Of a stretch of DNA of 64,000 nucleotides, positions 43,363 through 52,802 are shown in pieces (within the stretch, counting starts at the first letter, position 1; the number at the start of each line of letters is the position of its first letter). Location: contig CBDHFH010000008.1 in NCBI GenBank assembly GCA_965262455.1, positions 496,001 to 560,000 of the forward strand. The letters are read 5' to 3'. The notes beneath the pieces are model-generated. The model searched no databases, had not been told where the DNA came from, and saw nothing but the letters and a program-made list of their open reading frames with translations. The translations under genes were made by a program, and so were the position numbers. The stretch comes from UBA1858 sp965262455 (GTDB lineage: Bacteria; Pseudomonadota; Gammaproteobacteria; UBA4575).

Positions 43363-43956
43363 TTATGCAGTGACAGAGCGAAAGGTGATGTTAATGCGTG
43401 GAAGTTTTACTTTTAAGGCTTTTGGTAAGCAGTGTTTCCAAAAATGTTGAATATCTCCAGCCATAATTAGCAAGCTGCCTGAGTGGAGTAGCAATTCATA
43501 GTCTAGTCCCTGTTCGTGCATGTGTTTTAATTTAAATCTTCTTTCTGCACCCAGGCTAATGGATGCAATATAAGGTTGCGGCCCTAGTGATTTTTCATTG
43601 TCTCGATGCCAACCCATATAGTCATGACCATGCCGATAAAGATTTAAAAAAGCTGAGTTAAAAGTATGATTAATTTTACTCTCGAGTGAATTTTTAATAT
43701 CAAGTAAATCATTCGTCCATGGGGTAGGGGTGAGATCAATACCAGAATAGCGATAATGAATACCTGGTTTGGCATGCCATGAGATTAATCTTGGTTGATT
43801 AATTGTCTTACCAAACATTGTGATAGACCGTTGCTGCCAAGGAATCTCATTGAGCATGTTTTCAAACATGGCAGTGGATGTTTCAACATCTAAAAAATCA
43901 CGCTGATAAAATAGAACACCATTCTTTGGCAATAGATTGCTATTGTCAGAATGCAT
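43363..43956 (-). CDS. alkB: Alpha-ketoglutarate-dependent dioxygenase AlkB (ALKBH2-like)
   Basis: A 197-residue Fe(II)/2-oxoglutarate dioxygenase that removes methyl groups from alkylated bases. The ATG at 43956 is preferred; the longer frame to 44031 overlaps the SDR gene. Iron ligands H117 and D119 in MGWHRDNEKSLG and H175 in FWKHCLPK, with the cosubstrate Arg in PRINITFR, are present. The segment PRLISWHAKPGIHYRYSG is like ALKBH2/3 rather than E. coli AlkB. It is the last gene of a run with the SDR and two photolyases. Confidence 0.92.
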   Translation of the reverse strand: MHSDNSNLLPKNGVLFYQRDFLDVETSTAMFENMLNEIPWQQRSITMFGKTINQPRLISWHAKPGIHYRYSGIDLTPTPWTNDLLDIKNSLESKINHTFNSAFLNLYRHGHDYMGWHRDNEKSLGPQPYIASISLGAERRFKLKHMHEQGLDYELLLHSGSLLIMAGDIQHFWKHCLPKALKVKLPRINITFRSVTA

Positions 43957-43970
43957 GGGCGAGTTTGACG

Positions 43971-44675
43971 TCAGATTTTTGAGATTGAGGATAAACCACC
44001 ATCTGCATGAATAATCTGTCCTGTCATCCATGAGGAGGATGGGCTTAATAAAAACAGTGCAATATCTGCAATCTCATCTGGGCTGCCAATTTTTTTAAGT
44101 GGATGTTTTTTTGCAATTTCTTGTTTTTTACTTTCATTAGTAAGAATATTTTTCGCCAGAGGAGTATCTACGATTGAAGGTGCGATGACGTTAAAACGAA
44201 TTTTATGCTTGGCATATTCAGCAGCGAGTGATTTCATAAGCCCTTCGAGCGCGCTTTTTGAACATGCGATGGAGCTATGATAGCTCATACCTAATTCACT
44301 TGCGATTGTGCTAAAGGCAACAACACTTGAATTGTCAGCGTTCTTTAGCAGTGGCAGGCAGTGTTGCAATGTATTTACCAGTCCAAGCACGTTAATGTTG
44401 AAATCCTGGATAAATGCATTTGTATCAATATTGCTAAATGGCTTGAGCGTAATGCTACCTGGGCAATATATTACCCCATCAATAGATGACGTATGCTCTG
44501 TAAGATTTGGAAAAGTATCACACACGTCAGCATTAAACCCACTATGCATATTATAATTTGACTCTACTGGTTGGCGTGTGACTGTGATGATTCGGTCTTC
44601 TTGAAGTTTAAGCTTGTTAAAACAAGCTTCTCCAATCCCTTGGTTTCCGCCAATGATGACATATGTTTTATTCAT
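43971..44675 (-). CDS. SDR-family protein lacking the catalytic Tyr
   Basis: A 234-residue classical-size short-chain dehydrogenase. The coenzyme motif IIGGNQGIGEACF, NINVLG, the Ser in FSTIASE (S122) and the C-terminal MTGQIIHADGG are present. At the active site, however, the usual YxxxK reads IACSK: Lys140 is kept but Ile136 sits at the Tyr position (Tyr132 is four residues too early). It may be inactive as an oxidoreductase or use another residue. Its 4-base overlap with the photolyase gene suggests a role with it. Confidence 0.85.
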   Translation of the reverse strand: MNKTYVIIGGNQGIGEACFNKLKLQEDRIITVTRQPVESNYNMHSGFNADVCDTFPNLTEHTSSIDGVIYCPGSITLKPFSNIDTNAFIQDFNINVLGLVNTLQHCLPLLKNADNSSVVAFSTIASELGMSYHSSIACSKSALEGLMKSLAAEYAKHKIRFNVIAPSIVDTPLAKNILTNESKKQEIAKKHPLKKIGSPDEIADIALFLLSPSSSWMTGQIIHADGGLSSISKI

Positions 44676-46186
44676 ACTAACTCTCGTTTTTGCTTAGGGA
44701 AATGTGAATTTTTTCTACTTCCATGTTTTATATATACTTGTCGTGAAAGTTGCTTTGTCTGCTGTTTTGACTTCCACTGATAAATTTTCTGTTTTGCAGT
44801 TTGATAACATTGAGCATGATCGATAATCGGATATGGATAATGCTCGCCAATGATGACACCGCAAGCAATTTGTTCAAGTGGTGGTGTTAAATGGGGTTGA
44901 TGTATATTTTCATTACTTAAATTTGCTAGTTCAGGGCAATATTGACGAATAAATTTTCCGTCGGGGTCTTGGTCTATAGCCTGTTTGATTGGTGAGTAAA
45001 TTCTTATTGCATTAATTCCGGTGACTCCTGACTGCATTTGCACCTGACTGTAATGAATACCAGGCTCGAAATCAGTAAATAAACGTGCTAGGTGATGTGC
45101 TGGTTTTAGCCAATGCAGCCATAATTGATAGCACGCAAAACTAATTAACATGGCACGCATGCGGAAATTAATCCAACCGTGTTGTATGAGTGCACGCATG
45201 CATGCATCGATAAACGGAAAACCCGTCTCGCCACGGCACCAGGCATTATAGTAACTGAGTGTGAATTCACTTTCACGCATGCCATCAAAACCAGAATTAA
45301 TGTTATTAAATTCAATATTAGGTTCAGACTCTAGCTTTTGAATAAAGTGGCAATGCCACCATAAACGACTCTCAAATGCTTTTAAACTTCGCAACCATTG
45401 CATTTTATGATCGTGTGCATAAAGTTTTTTATAGGTGTTAGTCAGTTGCAGGTGTATCTCACTTAAAGAGATCGTCCCCCAAGCTATGTGCGGACTTAAT
45501 CGACTACATTCATCATATGCAGTATTTGGTGATGACATAGAGCTAGTATAATTCATACCGCGTTGTGTTAAGAAGCTATCTAGTAGACGAATGGCGTGTG
45601 AGCGTCCGCCTAATTGAATATGGTTTAACTTTGATGTGTTGTAAATATCTTCTAGGTGCTGCAATTTTATATTTGGAATATTATCAATGTTGATTGATAT
45701 AGACTGAGTGCGTGGGTGAGAGTGAAGGTCTCTCTCTATGTACTTTTCCCTCGCTTTATTCCATGTGTCACGTGATCTAAGTTTGCGAATCACTGAGAAT
45801 TGTTTTGATTCATACCAGTCAACTGAATTCATGCGGCACCATTGCTTAACCGCTATATCTCTTTCATGTGTCCACGTTAAGCCAGTTTCCATATGACTAT
45901 ATAATTGATTGAATGCAAAGCTCGAATGAATGCGGGTCAGACAATCAAGACACTCTCCACGCATAATTAACAATGGGATGTTATAAGTGCTCAGTGCTTG
46001 CTGAAGATCTGTTAATGAATGAGTTAAAAAGTATAGTTGATTATGAGAAAATTCTGCGCTAGAAAGCCAGTGCTCTTCCAGTATATACACTGCAACGACT
46101 TCATCGCTATAAGATGCGCTTAATAATGGCTCATGATCGGATACTCTTAAATCTTTTTTAAACCAAACTAAACTTTTGCTCGCCAT
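44672..46186 (-). CDS. Deoxyribodipyrimidine photolyase/cryptochrome
   Basis: A 504-residue FAD flavoprotein that repairs UV pyrimidine dimers with light, or a cryptochrome. N-terminal antenna domain (SLVWFKKDLRVSDHEPLLSA). FAD-binding part: SRLSPHIAWGTISLSEI, SLKAFESRLWWHCHFIQKL, the core ETGFPFIDACMRALIQHGWINFRMRAMLISF, and PGIHYSQVQMQSGVTGINAIRIYSP. The C-terminus is basic and longer than needed for the fold. Two bases separate it from the Fe-S photolyase gene; together with AlkB it forms a repair operon. The exact lesion is not predictable by eye. Confidence 0.92.
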   Translation of the reverse strand: MASKSLVWFKKDLRVSDHEPLLSASYSDEVVAVYILEEHWLSSAEFSHNQLYFLTHSLTDLQQALSTYNIPLLIMRGECLDCLTRIHSSFAFNQLYSHMETGLTWTHERDIAVKQWCRMNSVDWYESKQFSVIRKLRSRDTWNKAREKYIERDLHSHPRTQSISINIDNIPNIKLQHLEDIYNTSKLNHIQLGGRSHAIRLLDSFLTQRGMNYTSSMSSPNTAYDECSRLSPHIAWGTISLSEIHLQLTNTYKKLYAHDHKMQWLRSLKAFESRLWWHCHFIQKLESEPNIEFNNINSGFDGMRESEFTLSYYNAWCRGETGFPFIDACMRALIQHGWINFRMRAMLISFACYQLWLHWLKPAHHLARLFTDFEPGIHYSQVQMQSGVTGINAIRIYSPIKQAIDQDPDGKFIRQYCPELANLSNENIHQPHLTPPLEQIACGVIIGEHYPYPIIDHAQCYQTAKQKIYQWKSKQQTKQLSRQVYIKHGSRKNSHFPKQKRELV

Positions 46187-46188
46187 AA

Positions 46189-47706
46189 TTATGATATCGA
46201 TGCTAAAAACTTTTCACTATCCGTGCGTATTTGATCAAGCTTGTCTTTAGAAAACTTATTCAAGCTTGAGTAAATCATGGATAAGCGCTGATTATTACCT
46301 AATTTATCTTTGTGCTGGTCTAGGAAGTTCCAATATAAGTAATTAAAAGGGCATGCTTCATCACCGGCTTTTTCTTTAACATTGTAATCACAGGAACTGC
46401 AATAATTGGACATTTTGTTAATGTAAGCACCACTTGCAGCGTAAGGTTTACTTGCCAGGAAACCACCATCAGCAAATAAAATCATACCGGTGACGTTGGG
46501 TAGTTCAACCCATTCAAACGCGTCAGCATAGACAATTAAATACCATTCGTTGACTTCATCAGGATCAACACCACAGAGTAATAGAAAGTTTCCTAATACC
46601 ATGAGCCGTTGAATATGATGTGCATATGCATGTTGTTTGGTTTGTATAACACATTGCTTTATACAATTAAGCTTGGTGTCTGTAGACCAAAAAAAGTCTG
46701 GGAGTTTGCGCTGTGCATCGAAAAAGTTATTGTCTTTATAGGCAGGCATTTTTAGCCAGTATATTCCGCGAATAAATTCTCGCCACCCTAGTATTTGACG
46801 AATAAAACCCTCAGCCGCATTTATGGGAACTTCATCATTTGCATAAGCCTTTTCTACTTTTTTGATGACTTCTTTAGGTAATAAAAGGCCAATATTTAAA
46901 TAAAAACTGATGGCGGAATGATACATAAACGGCTCATCTTGCAGCATTGCATCTTGGTAATCACCAAAATGTTTAAGTCGGTATTTAATAAAATGATTAA
47001 CAACTTTTAGTGCTTGTTTTCTATTGATGGCAAAACTGAATGGATATAAATCACCAAAATGATGAGCGAACTTCTTCTCAACAACAGTGAGTACCTGTTT
47101 TGTTATATCGTCAGTTGAAAAGGCGAGAGGATTATTGATTTTGTCTAAGTTTTTCGGTGGTTTTCTATTTTGTTTGTCATAATTCCATTGACCGCCGCTT
47201 GGTTTATCATCTTCAATTAAGATGTTGAATTTCTTCCTGAGTGTGCGATAGAAGTTTTCCATGCGACACTGTTTGTATTGATTTGCCCATTGCTCAAATT
47301 CATCAGGTGAACAATAAAATCGATCATCAGGTAAAATCGAAACTGGTATGTGTTGCTGCAGAGTGTGTATCTCATCTAGAACTCGATATTCACCAGGCAT
47401 GGTGACTACAATGCTGTCCAAGCTATGATGCTGAATGACTCTCATGCACTCAGACTTAAAACTGCCTGAGTTATTTGGGTCGTCTATCTTGACGTAGTTA
47501 ATATCATAACCATTGACAGACAATTCTTTAGCAAAATGTCTCATGGCTGAGAATATTAGCGCTATCTTTTTCTTGTGATGTTTGACGTAGCGTGTTTCTT
47601 GGTCAACTTCACACATCAATACAACGTCATTGGCTTTATTACATTGACGAATACTGGAAATTTTTGAGTTGAGTTGGTCTCCAAGAACAAGAATAAGTGC
47701 TGGCAT
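46189..47706 (-). CDS. Fe-S bacterial cryptochrome/(6-4) photolyase (PhrB/CryB type)
   Basis: A 505-residue member of the FeS-BCP class. N-terminus ALILVLGDQLNSKISSI and MENFYRTLRKKFNILIEDDKPSGGQWNYDKQNR are class marks. Four Cys in the expected places would hold a 4Fe-4S cluster: LLLCGVDPDEVNEW, YCSSCDYNV (two) and EACPFNYLYWNFL. Characterised members repair (6-4) photoproducts. It heads the photolyase-photolyase-SDR-AlkB run, so the operon covers both main UV lesions plus alkylation. Confidence 0.93.
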   Translation of the reverse strand: MPALILVLGDQLNSKISSIRQCNKANDVVLMCEVDQETRYVKHHKKKIALIFSAMRHFAKELSVNGYDINYVKIDDPNNSGSFKSECMRVIQHHSLDSIVVTMPGEYRVLDEIHTLQQHIPVSILPDDRFYCSPDEFEQWANQYKQCRMENFYRTLRKKFNILIEDDKPSGGQWNYDKQNRKPPKNLDKINNPLAFSTDDITKQVLTVVEKKFAHHFGDLYPFSFAINRKQALKVVNHFIKYRLKHFGDYQDAMLQDEPFMYHSAISFYLNIGLLLPKEVIKKVEKAYANDEVPINAAEGFIRQILGWREFIRGIYWLKMPAYKDNNFFDAQRKLPDFFWSTDTKLNCIKQCVIQTKQHAYAHHIQRLMVLGNFLLLCGVDPDEVNEWYLIVYADAFEWVELPNVTGMILFADGGFLASKPYAASGAYINKMSNYCSSCDYNVKEKAGDEACPFNYLYWNFLDQHKDKLGNNQRLSMIYSSLNKFSKDKLDQIRTDSEKFLASIS

Positions 47707-47842
47707 GTCGGTGAGAATTGTTGAATGTGACGATATTAGCAGCTGTCCAAAATTCTAGGCATATTTGTACTATATACAGGCTAACAGCTGGGATGCCTTG
47801 ATATGGCATGTTGCGAATCAAATGAAACAAGCGAGAGCAAGT

Positions 47843-48061
47843 CTATTTGTATCGTATAAGCTGTAGAGCTGCATACATAATATGCTTTAAATTAATCGCA
47901 TATCTTATTGAAATATAAGAAATTAAATCTACAGTCCTGGTAGCAATCTCAATAATCGCATTGTCAAGCATTGATGCTTTAATCAAACAGTGATCTTCAG
48001 TGTTTTCAAGAGAGTCTCTTACCACTAAAGGTGAATCACATACATAGAAGTGTGTGGTCAT
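47843..48061 (-). CDS. Small hypothetical protein, 72 aa
   Basis: A 72-residue ORF with a good GGAGAG ribosome site 9 bases upstream of ATG 48061. The product (MTTHFYVCDSPLVVRDSL, then helical segments) shows no known domain, signal peptide or TM helix. It lies between dps and the Fe-S photolyase gene on the same strand. Reality is supported by the ribosome site and position only. Confidence 0.45.
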   Translation of the reverse strand: MTTHFYVCDSPLVVRDSLENTEDHCLIKASMLDNAIIEIATRTVDLISYISIRYAINLKHIMYAALQLIRYK

Positions 48062-48161
48062 TTTATTTTCTCTCCGACGATGTTGTCGAAGGTATAACCC
48101 GTATTGATCTAGCAGATTAATTACTTTTACATATGCTTACCAACGAGTGTCTGTCGATTGA

Positions 48162-48629
48162 TTATTGATTTAGAGATCTTAACATCCATGCTGTTTTTTC
48201 ATGGACACGCATGCGATCGGATACAAGCGCCATTGTTGACTCATCATTACCATGCTGCGCAATTTTCAATACATCGCGACATGTTTTGATAATTGTCTCA
48301 TGACCGCGTTTTAGAATATCGATCATTTCTGCTGACTCTGGTACGCCTTGCACTTCTTTTATTTGGCTTAACTTTGTAAACACGCTATACGTTCCAGGTG
48401 CCGGGTTACCTAATGTCCGAATTCTTTCTGCGATATCGTCTACAGCCACAGCAAGTTCATTGTATTGTGCCTCAAACAGCGTATGTAACTCGGCAAAATA
48501 AGGCCCAGTCACATTCCAATGAAAGTTATGTGTCTGTAAATATAATGTGTAAGAATCTGCCAGTAGATGATTCAATCCCTGAGCAATATTGTTTCTATCT
48601 GATTCATTTATGCCAATATCTATTTTCAT
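48162..48629 (-). CDS. dps: Dps-family ferritin-like DNA-protecting protein
   Basis: A 155-residue Dps. Ferroxidase residues at the subunit interface: H37 and H49 in HNFHWNVTGPYFAELHTLF, with D64/D65 and E68 in VDDIAERIRTLG. It forms a 12-subunit shell that oxidises iron with peroxide and protects DNA. Marks ESAEMIDILKRGHETII and HEKTAWMLRS are typical. It lies upstream of the photolyase run, on the same strand but 450 bases away, so a separate promoter is likely. Confidence 0.94.
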   Translation of the reverse strand: MKIDIGINESDRNNIAQGLNHLLADSYTLYLQTHNFHWNVTGPYFAELHTLFEAQYNELAVAVDDIAERIRTLGNPAPGTYSVFTKLSQIKEVQGVPESAEMIDILKRGHETIIKTCRDVLKIAQHGNDESTMALVSDRMRVHEKTAWMLRSLNQ

Positions 48630-48890
48630 CTTATGTGACTCCTTGGGTACATGCTTCCCGATTAAGTGCCTAACAGTTTGGGTTATATTATGGTGAATTT
48701 TTTAAAATTAGTATAATGAATTAAAATTAATACAATGATTTATTTAGTATATTAATGATTCGGCTTAATCTTAAAGTAATAACCGATTTCACGTGCCATT
48801 CGTCGATTTGGCTAACTTATGTAGATAATCCTTTTATTAAAATTGAATTTGGTGTATACGTTTGATTTTAAACATGCAAAGACCTGACTT

Positions 48891-49319
48891 ATGCAACCAA
48901 GTAGACTCATTTATAAAAGTGTTGCTGATCCCAAAGTTTTGCGACCGGAGAGCTTGAGAACGCTAGTCAATAATGCCGCAAATACTAATCGAAGGTTGGG
49001 AATAAATGGTTTGCTTGCATTATCCAATGGCCATTTTTTGCAGGTACTAGAAGGCATTCCAAGCTTTGTTAATGAAACTTTTGTCAATATAGTTAAAGAT
49101 GAACGCCATCGAGATATTCAATTAATCAGTTATCATGAAATCGTTAAGAGTGAGTTTGATGCCTGGAATATGAAATTAGTTGAAATGGATCTCATCGAAC
49201 CAAGTATCAAGGAGTTATTAGTAAAAAAATACCCCTTTGAAAATAATATGTTAAATTTCACATCGGACGCATTTTTAATGCTTTCTCTACTGGTCGACCT
49301 GAAAGTCATCGACGAATGA
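48891..49319 (+). CDS. BLUF-domain blue-light photoreceptor
   Basis: A 142-residue single BLUF domain. FAD-site residues are present: Tyr8 in SRLIYKSVAD, Asn33 in NNAANTNRRLGINGLL, and Gln51 in GHFLQVLEG, followed by IVKDERHRDIQLISYHEIVKSEFDAWNM. The last 45 residues form the capping helices. Short BLUF proteins act by binding partner proteins. It sits upstream of, and divergent to, dps and the photolyase genes, which suggests light control of repair, but no DNA-binding partner (such as a MerR protein) is in the window. Confidence 0.93.
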   Translation: MQPSRLIYKSVADPKVLRPESLRTLVNNAANTNRRLGINGLLALSNGHFLQVLEGIPSFVNETFVNIVKDERHRDIQLISYHEIVKSEFDAWNMKLVEMDLIEPSIKELLVKKYPFENNMLNFTSDAFLMLSLLVDLKVIDE

Positions 49320-49339
49320 TAAGTTTTGATTCGAGCTGC

Positions 49340-50398
49340 CTAGAGTGAGTCCACTATACCTTGAGCACTAATTGTTAAAGTTTCTTGGTGCCAGATTTTT
49401 CCATCCTTGTTTTTCAGTGATATCTTAATTATCGGATTGGTTTGCGACCAGTCGATATTGATCACCCCGTAGTTATTTTCTCTGAAGTTATCTTGTGTGA
49501 TTCGAAAGCGGTTTTTTTCTCCTGCGCCATACATTTTGGTATTCATGCCACTGGCCGTGACTTCATAAAATTTGTGCTGAGAGCCTGCTGGAGAATATTT
49601 TGATATCTCAGCGAGGTGACGATCACCACTCAAAAATACGACATTAGTAGCTTGAGTATCTATTAATAAGTCAAACAGTTTTTCGTGCTCTAAAGGAAAG
49701 TTCGACCATTTCTCCCAACAATGTTGATCAGGGATTATCTGAATACTCGAGATTAGTAGACGCAGACTGGCAGGTTTTTTTAATTCTTTCTCTAACCATT
49801 GCCATTGTTCGTTGCCTAAGATGGTTGCTGCAGTATCCGTTTGTTTGCCGTAATGAGTATGTGAGCAACGATCAGTGGTGGGTAACTTCACTGGGGTTGT
49901 TCTGAAGAAACGAGTATCAAGCAAGATTATCTGAAGTGTATTCTGGTTGTCAGTAAAATAATGCGAAGAATAGATGCCAGGCGTTGATCGAGAGGGTGAA
50001 GTTTCAGATACCTTGAAAAAATCTTGAAAGATCGCTTGAGCTTGTTGTTTGATCGGATTTTCCAAACCGGAATCATTTACGCCGTAATCATGATCATCCC
50101 ACGTGGCAAGCACTTTGGTTTTAGCTTGCAGTGCATCATAACCTTGCTTATTGGCTAAACGTTGGTATTTCTCTCGCATGATATCGGGATCACGAGTATC
50201 CGCATAGATATTGTCACCCATAAATATGAACACATCGGGGTGTTCGCCATTAATTGCTTGCCAGATAGGTTGAGCTTTATTTTGGTGTAGGCAAGAGCCG
50301 AAGGTAATTGTTTCGATAAGTGACGTGGCATGTGATCCACTCGATATAAAAATTATAAGTAAAAAAGCAGGGCAGGAAATAATATTTTTCAAATTCAC
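49340..50398 (-). CDS. PhoD-like alkaline phosphatase family protein
   Basis: A 352-residue exported metallophosphoesterase (signal residues 1-24, ending GSHA). Metal-site motifs: ITFGSCLHQN, FIFMGDNIYADTRDPDIM, LATWDDHDYGVNDSG (Asp-Asp-His-Asp) and VFLSGDRHLAEIS. This is the PhoD-like subset seen in many marine bacteria; it could release phosphate from esters. No Pho box was sought in detail. Single gene, convergent with the BLUF gene. Confidence 0.9.
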   Translation of the reverse strand: MNLKNIISCPAFLLIIFISSGSHATSLIETITFGSCLHQNKAQPIWQAINGEHPDVFIFMGDNIYADTRDPDIMREKYQRLANKQGYDALQAKTKVLATWDDHDYGVNDSGLENPIKQQAQAIFQDFFKVSETSPSRSTPGIYSSHYFTDNQNTLQIILLDTRFFRTTPVKLPTTDRCSHTHYGKQTDTAATILGNEQWQWLEKELKKPASLRLLISSIQIIPDQHCWEKWSNFPLEHEKLFDLLIDTQATNVVFLSGDRHLAEISKYSPAGSQHKFYEVTASGMNTKMYGAGEKNRFRITQDNFRENNYGVINIDWSQTNPIIKISLKNKDGKIWHQETLTISAQGIVDSL

Positions 50399-50556
50399 TT
50401 TGTAAATCCAGACGAGTTATAGAAATAAGGGTTTAAACTATTTTGAGCTTATTGTTAATCATCAGTATGAAATTTATATGATTATCTAGCTTGGACATGC
50501 AAATTTACTCTCAAGTCTGCACAGGTATATTTGTGTCAATCAATATTCAATAAAAT

Positions 50557-50570
50557 TTGATATACATCAT
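50557..50570. promoter_or_regulatory. FNR/ANR-like box upstream of the cbb3 operon
   Basis: TTGAT-ATAC-ATCAT matches the FNR/ANR consensus TTGATNNNNATCAA at 9 of 10 defined positions. It lies 174 bases before the YIP1 gene that leads the oxidase operon; ccoNOQP is commonly induced by ANR at low oxygen. The 345-base gap (50399-50743) shows nothing else strong. Confidence 0.6.
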
Positions 50571-50743
50571 TTAGTGATTTAATAGCTATTGTTATGGTGC
50601 CGGATGAGTATTGAGTCAGGCATGCATGAATAAAGCATGATCAAATTTAACGACTGTCATTTTCGAACTCTGACTGGCTAAATTTTATATTTAGTCAATG
50701 AATATGGATATTTTAATCTCTAAATAAATGTTTCATTAATGTC

Positions 50744-51358
50744 ATGGATAAAGCTTTTTCAGTATTCTTAGTGTTGCGTTTATTATTTCAACCGACCGCA
50801 GTTTTTAGAGTTCTATCTGGGTTGGAGCCGTCTACATTATCGATTTTTTTCAAAATTGCCTTATGGCTTGGAATTTTGCCGCCGTTATTTGCCTATTTCG
50901 GTGCGAGTAACTATGGATGGCGATTAGGAGCAATCGAGCCATTATTTCTGCCTAATCACATATTAATTAGTGTTAGCGTGGCTTATTTCGTTGCCTTGTT
51001 AACCGGCTTTGTCACGACCTCAATCGTTTCGCATTGGATGGCTGTGACCTATGGAGCCAGAGAGTCACTCGGGATACATTTTGCGATGATTTCTATCGTA
51101 GGTGCGCCGCTTGCACTTGGCAGTGTGGTTCATTTGTACCCTGATGTATTCATCAACATATTAGTCTTAGTGCCGGCCATCCTGTGGAGCATGTACTTAC
51201 TTTATAGGGGGTTGCCGATTGTGCTTCACACAACGCCCGAACGTGGCATGTTAATGGCGTCATCATTGATTGGATATTTTCTTGTCGCACTTGTGAGTTT
51301 GTTAGGGATAACTGTTGCTTTATGGGTCTTTGGATTAGGTCCATCACTAGGAGTATAA
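50744..51358 (+). CDS. YIP1-family membrane protein
   Basis: A 204-residue protein with about five TM helices, of the YIP1 family: RLLFQPTAVFRVLSGLEPS, ILPPLFAYFGASNYGW, and later WSMYLLYRGLPIVLHTTPERG, which is the family's conserved turn. It ends one base before ccoN, so it is probably co-expressed with the oxidase. A role in oxidase assembly or membrane organisation is only inferred. Confidence 0.85.
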   Translation: MDKAFSVFLVLRLLFQPTAVFRVLSGLEPSTLSIFFKIALWLGILPPLFAYFGASNYGWRLGAIEPLFLPNHILISVSVAYFVALLTGFVTTSIVSHWMAVTYGARESLGIHFAMISIVGAPLALGSVVHLYPDVFINILVLVPAILWSMYLLYRGLPIVLHTTPERGMLMASSLIGYFLVALVSLLGITVALWVFGLGPSLGV

Positions 51359-51359
51359 A

Positions 51360-52802
51360 ATGCCAGATCCAGCTAAATCATTATCTGTAGAGATATATAG
51401 CGATCGTATTGTCACGGTGCTGGTGATGTTCTCAATTTTATGGGCAGTCATTGGCATGGCGGCCGGCGTATATGTTGCGGCGCAGCTGATTTGGCCGGGG
51501 CTTAATTTTGATAATCCTTGGATCTCTTTCGGTCGCTTGCGTACATTTCATACCAACGTGGTGATATTTGGTTTTGCTGTGTCAGCATTAATGGGAACTG
51601 CTTTTTATAGTGTGCAGCGGACATCTCATGTTCGATTATTTGCACCTAAACTTGCCTGGTTTACTTGCTGGGCATGGCAAATCACTATTCTAGTTGGTGG
51701 GCTCTCATTACTTGCAGGCCTGAACACCTCTAAAGAATATGCTGAACTGGAATGGCCATTTGATATTGCGATTACATTTGCCTGGGTATGTTTTGCAATT
51801 GTATTTTTTGGCACGATAGCTAAGCGTCGCATTAAAGAAATCTACATTTCTAATTGGTTTTATGGTGCTTTAATTATTGTGATTGCTATGTTGCATATCG
51901 TAAATAATCTTGAGCTACCTGTGACATTAACTAAATCGTATTCTCTTTATGCAGGTGCTCAAGATGCGATTGTGCAATGGTGGTATGGGCATAATGCTGT
52001 GGGGTTCTTATTGACGGGTGGATTTCTCGGCATGATGTATTACTTCCTGCCTAAACAAGCTGGACGTCCAATCTGGAGTTACCGCCTTTCTATTGTTGCC
52101 TTTTGGGCATTTGCTTATAGCTATATATGGGCGGGCCCGCATCATTTGCATTTCAATGCTATACCAGAGTGGGTACAAAACTTAGGTGTGGTTATGAGTC
52201 TTATCTTACTTGCACCATCCTGGGCCTCTATGGTGAATGGCATTATGACGGTGAGTACTGCCTGGGAAAAGTTACGCACAGATCCGGCCTTAAAATTTAT
52301 TGTATTAGCGTTAGCGTTTTATGGGTTAGCAACATTTGAAGGGCCGATGATGGCCATTAAAAGTGTCAATATGATTAGCCACTTTACTGATTGGACAATC
52401 GGCCATGTGCATTCTGGTGCATTGGGTTGGAATGCATTAATAACGTTTGGCACATTTTATTTCTTAGTACCTAGATTAGTAGGTGGAAAACTTTATAGCG
52501 TGCGCTTGGCAAATATTCATTTTTGGATGGCATTAGCTGGGACAATTCTTTATATCGTTGCCATGTGGGGTGCAGGGGTGTCACAAGGCGTACTATGGTT
52601 AAGTTTAGATGAGCTTGGGGAACTTCGTTACAGTTTCACGGACATCATGGAAGCAATGAATCCATATTACTTATTAAGATTCTTTGCCGGGCTAATCTTT
52701 TTTCTAGGCGCTTTATTGATGTTGTTTAATTTTTCCATGACGATTCTTGGTCGACGCACTATTGCTGTCAGGCCACCAATGATGACGGAGGCAATGGCAT
52801 GA
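51360..52802 (+). CDS. ccoN: cbb3-type cytochrome c oxidase subunit I
   Basis: A 480-residue catalytic subunit with about 12 TM helices reducing O2 at a haem b3-CuB site. His ligands are visible in LRTFHTNVVIFGF, WWYGHNAVGFLLTGGFLGMMYYFLP (CuB His and the family Tyr), AGPHHLHFNAIPEWVQ, and FTDWTIGHVHSGALGWNALI. High-affinity oxidase for low oxygen. Length is normal. Stop overlaps ccoO by 4 bases. Confidence 0.97.
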   Translation: MPDPAKSLSVEIYSDRIVTVLVMFSILWAVIGMAAGVYVAAQLIWPGLNFDNPWISFGRLRTFHTNVVIFGFAVSALMGTAFYSVQRTSHVRLFAPKLAWFTCWAWQITILVGGLSLLAGLNTSKEYAELEWPFDIAITFAWVCFAIVFFGTIAKRRIKEIYISNWFYGALIIVIAMLHIVNNLELPVTLTKSYSLYAGAQDAIVQWWYGHNAVGFLLTGGFLGMMYYFLPKQAGRPIWSYRLSIVAFWAFAYSYIWAGPHHLHFNAIPEWVQNLGVVMSLILLAPSWASMVNGIMTVSTAWEKLRTDPALKFIVLALAFYGLATFEGPMMAIKSVNMISHFTDWTIGHVHSGALGWNALITFGTFYFLVPRLVGGKLYSVRLANIHFWMALAGTILYIVAMWGAGVSQGVLWLSLDELGELRYSFTDIMEAMNPYYLLRFFAGLIFFLGALLMLFNFSMTILGRRTIAVRPPMMTEAMA

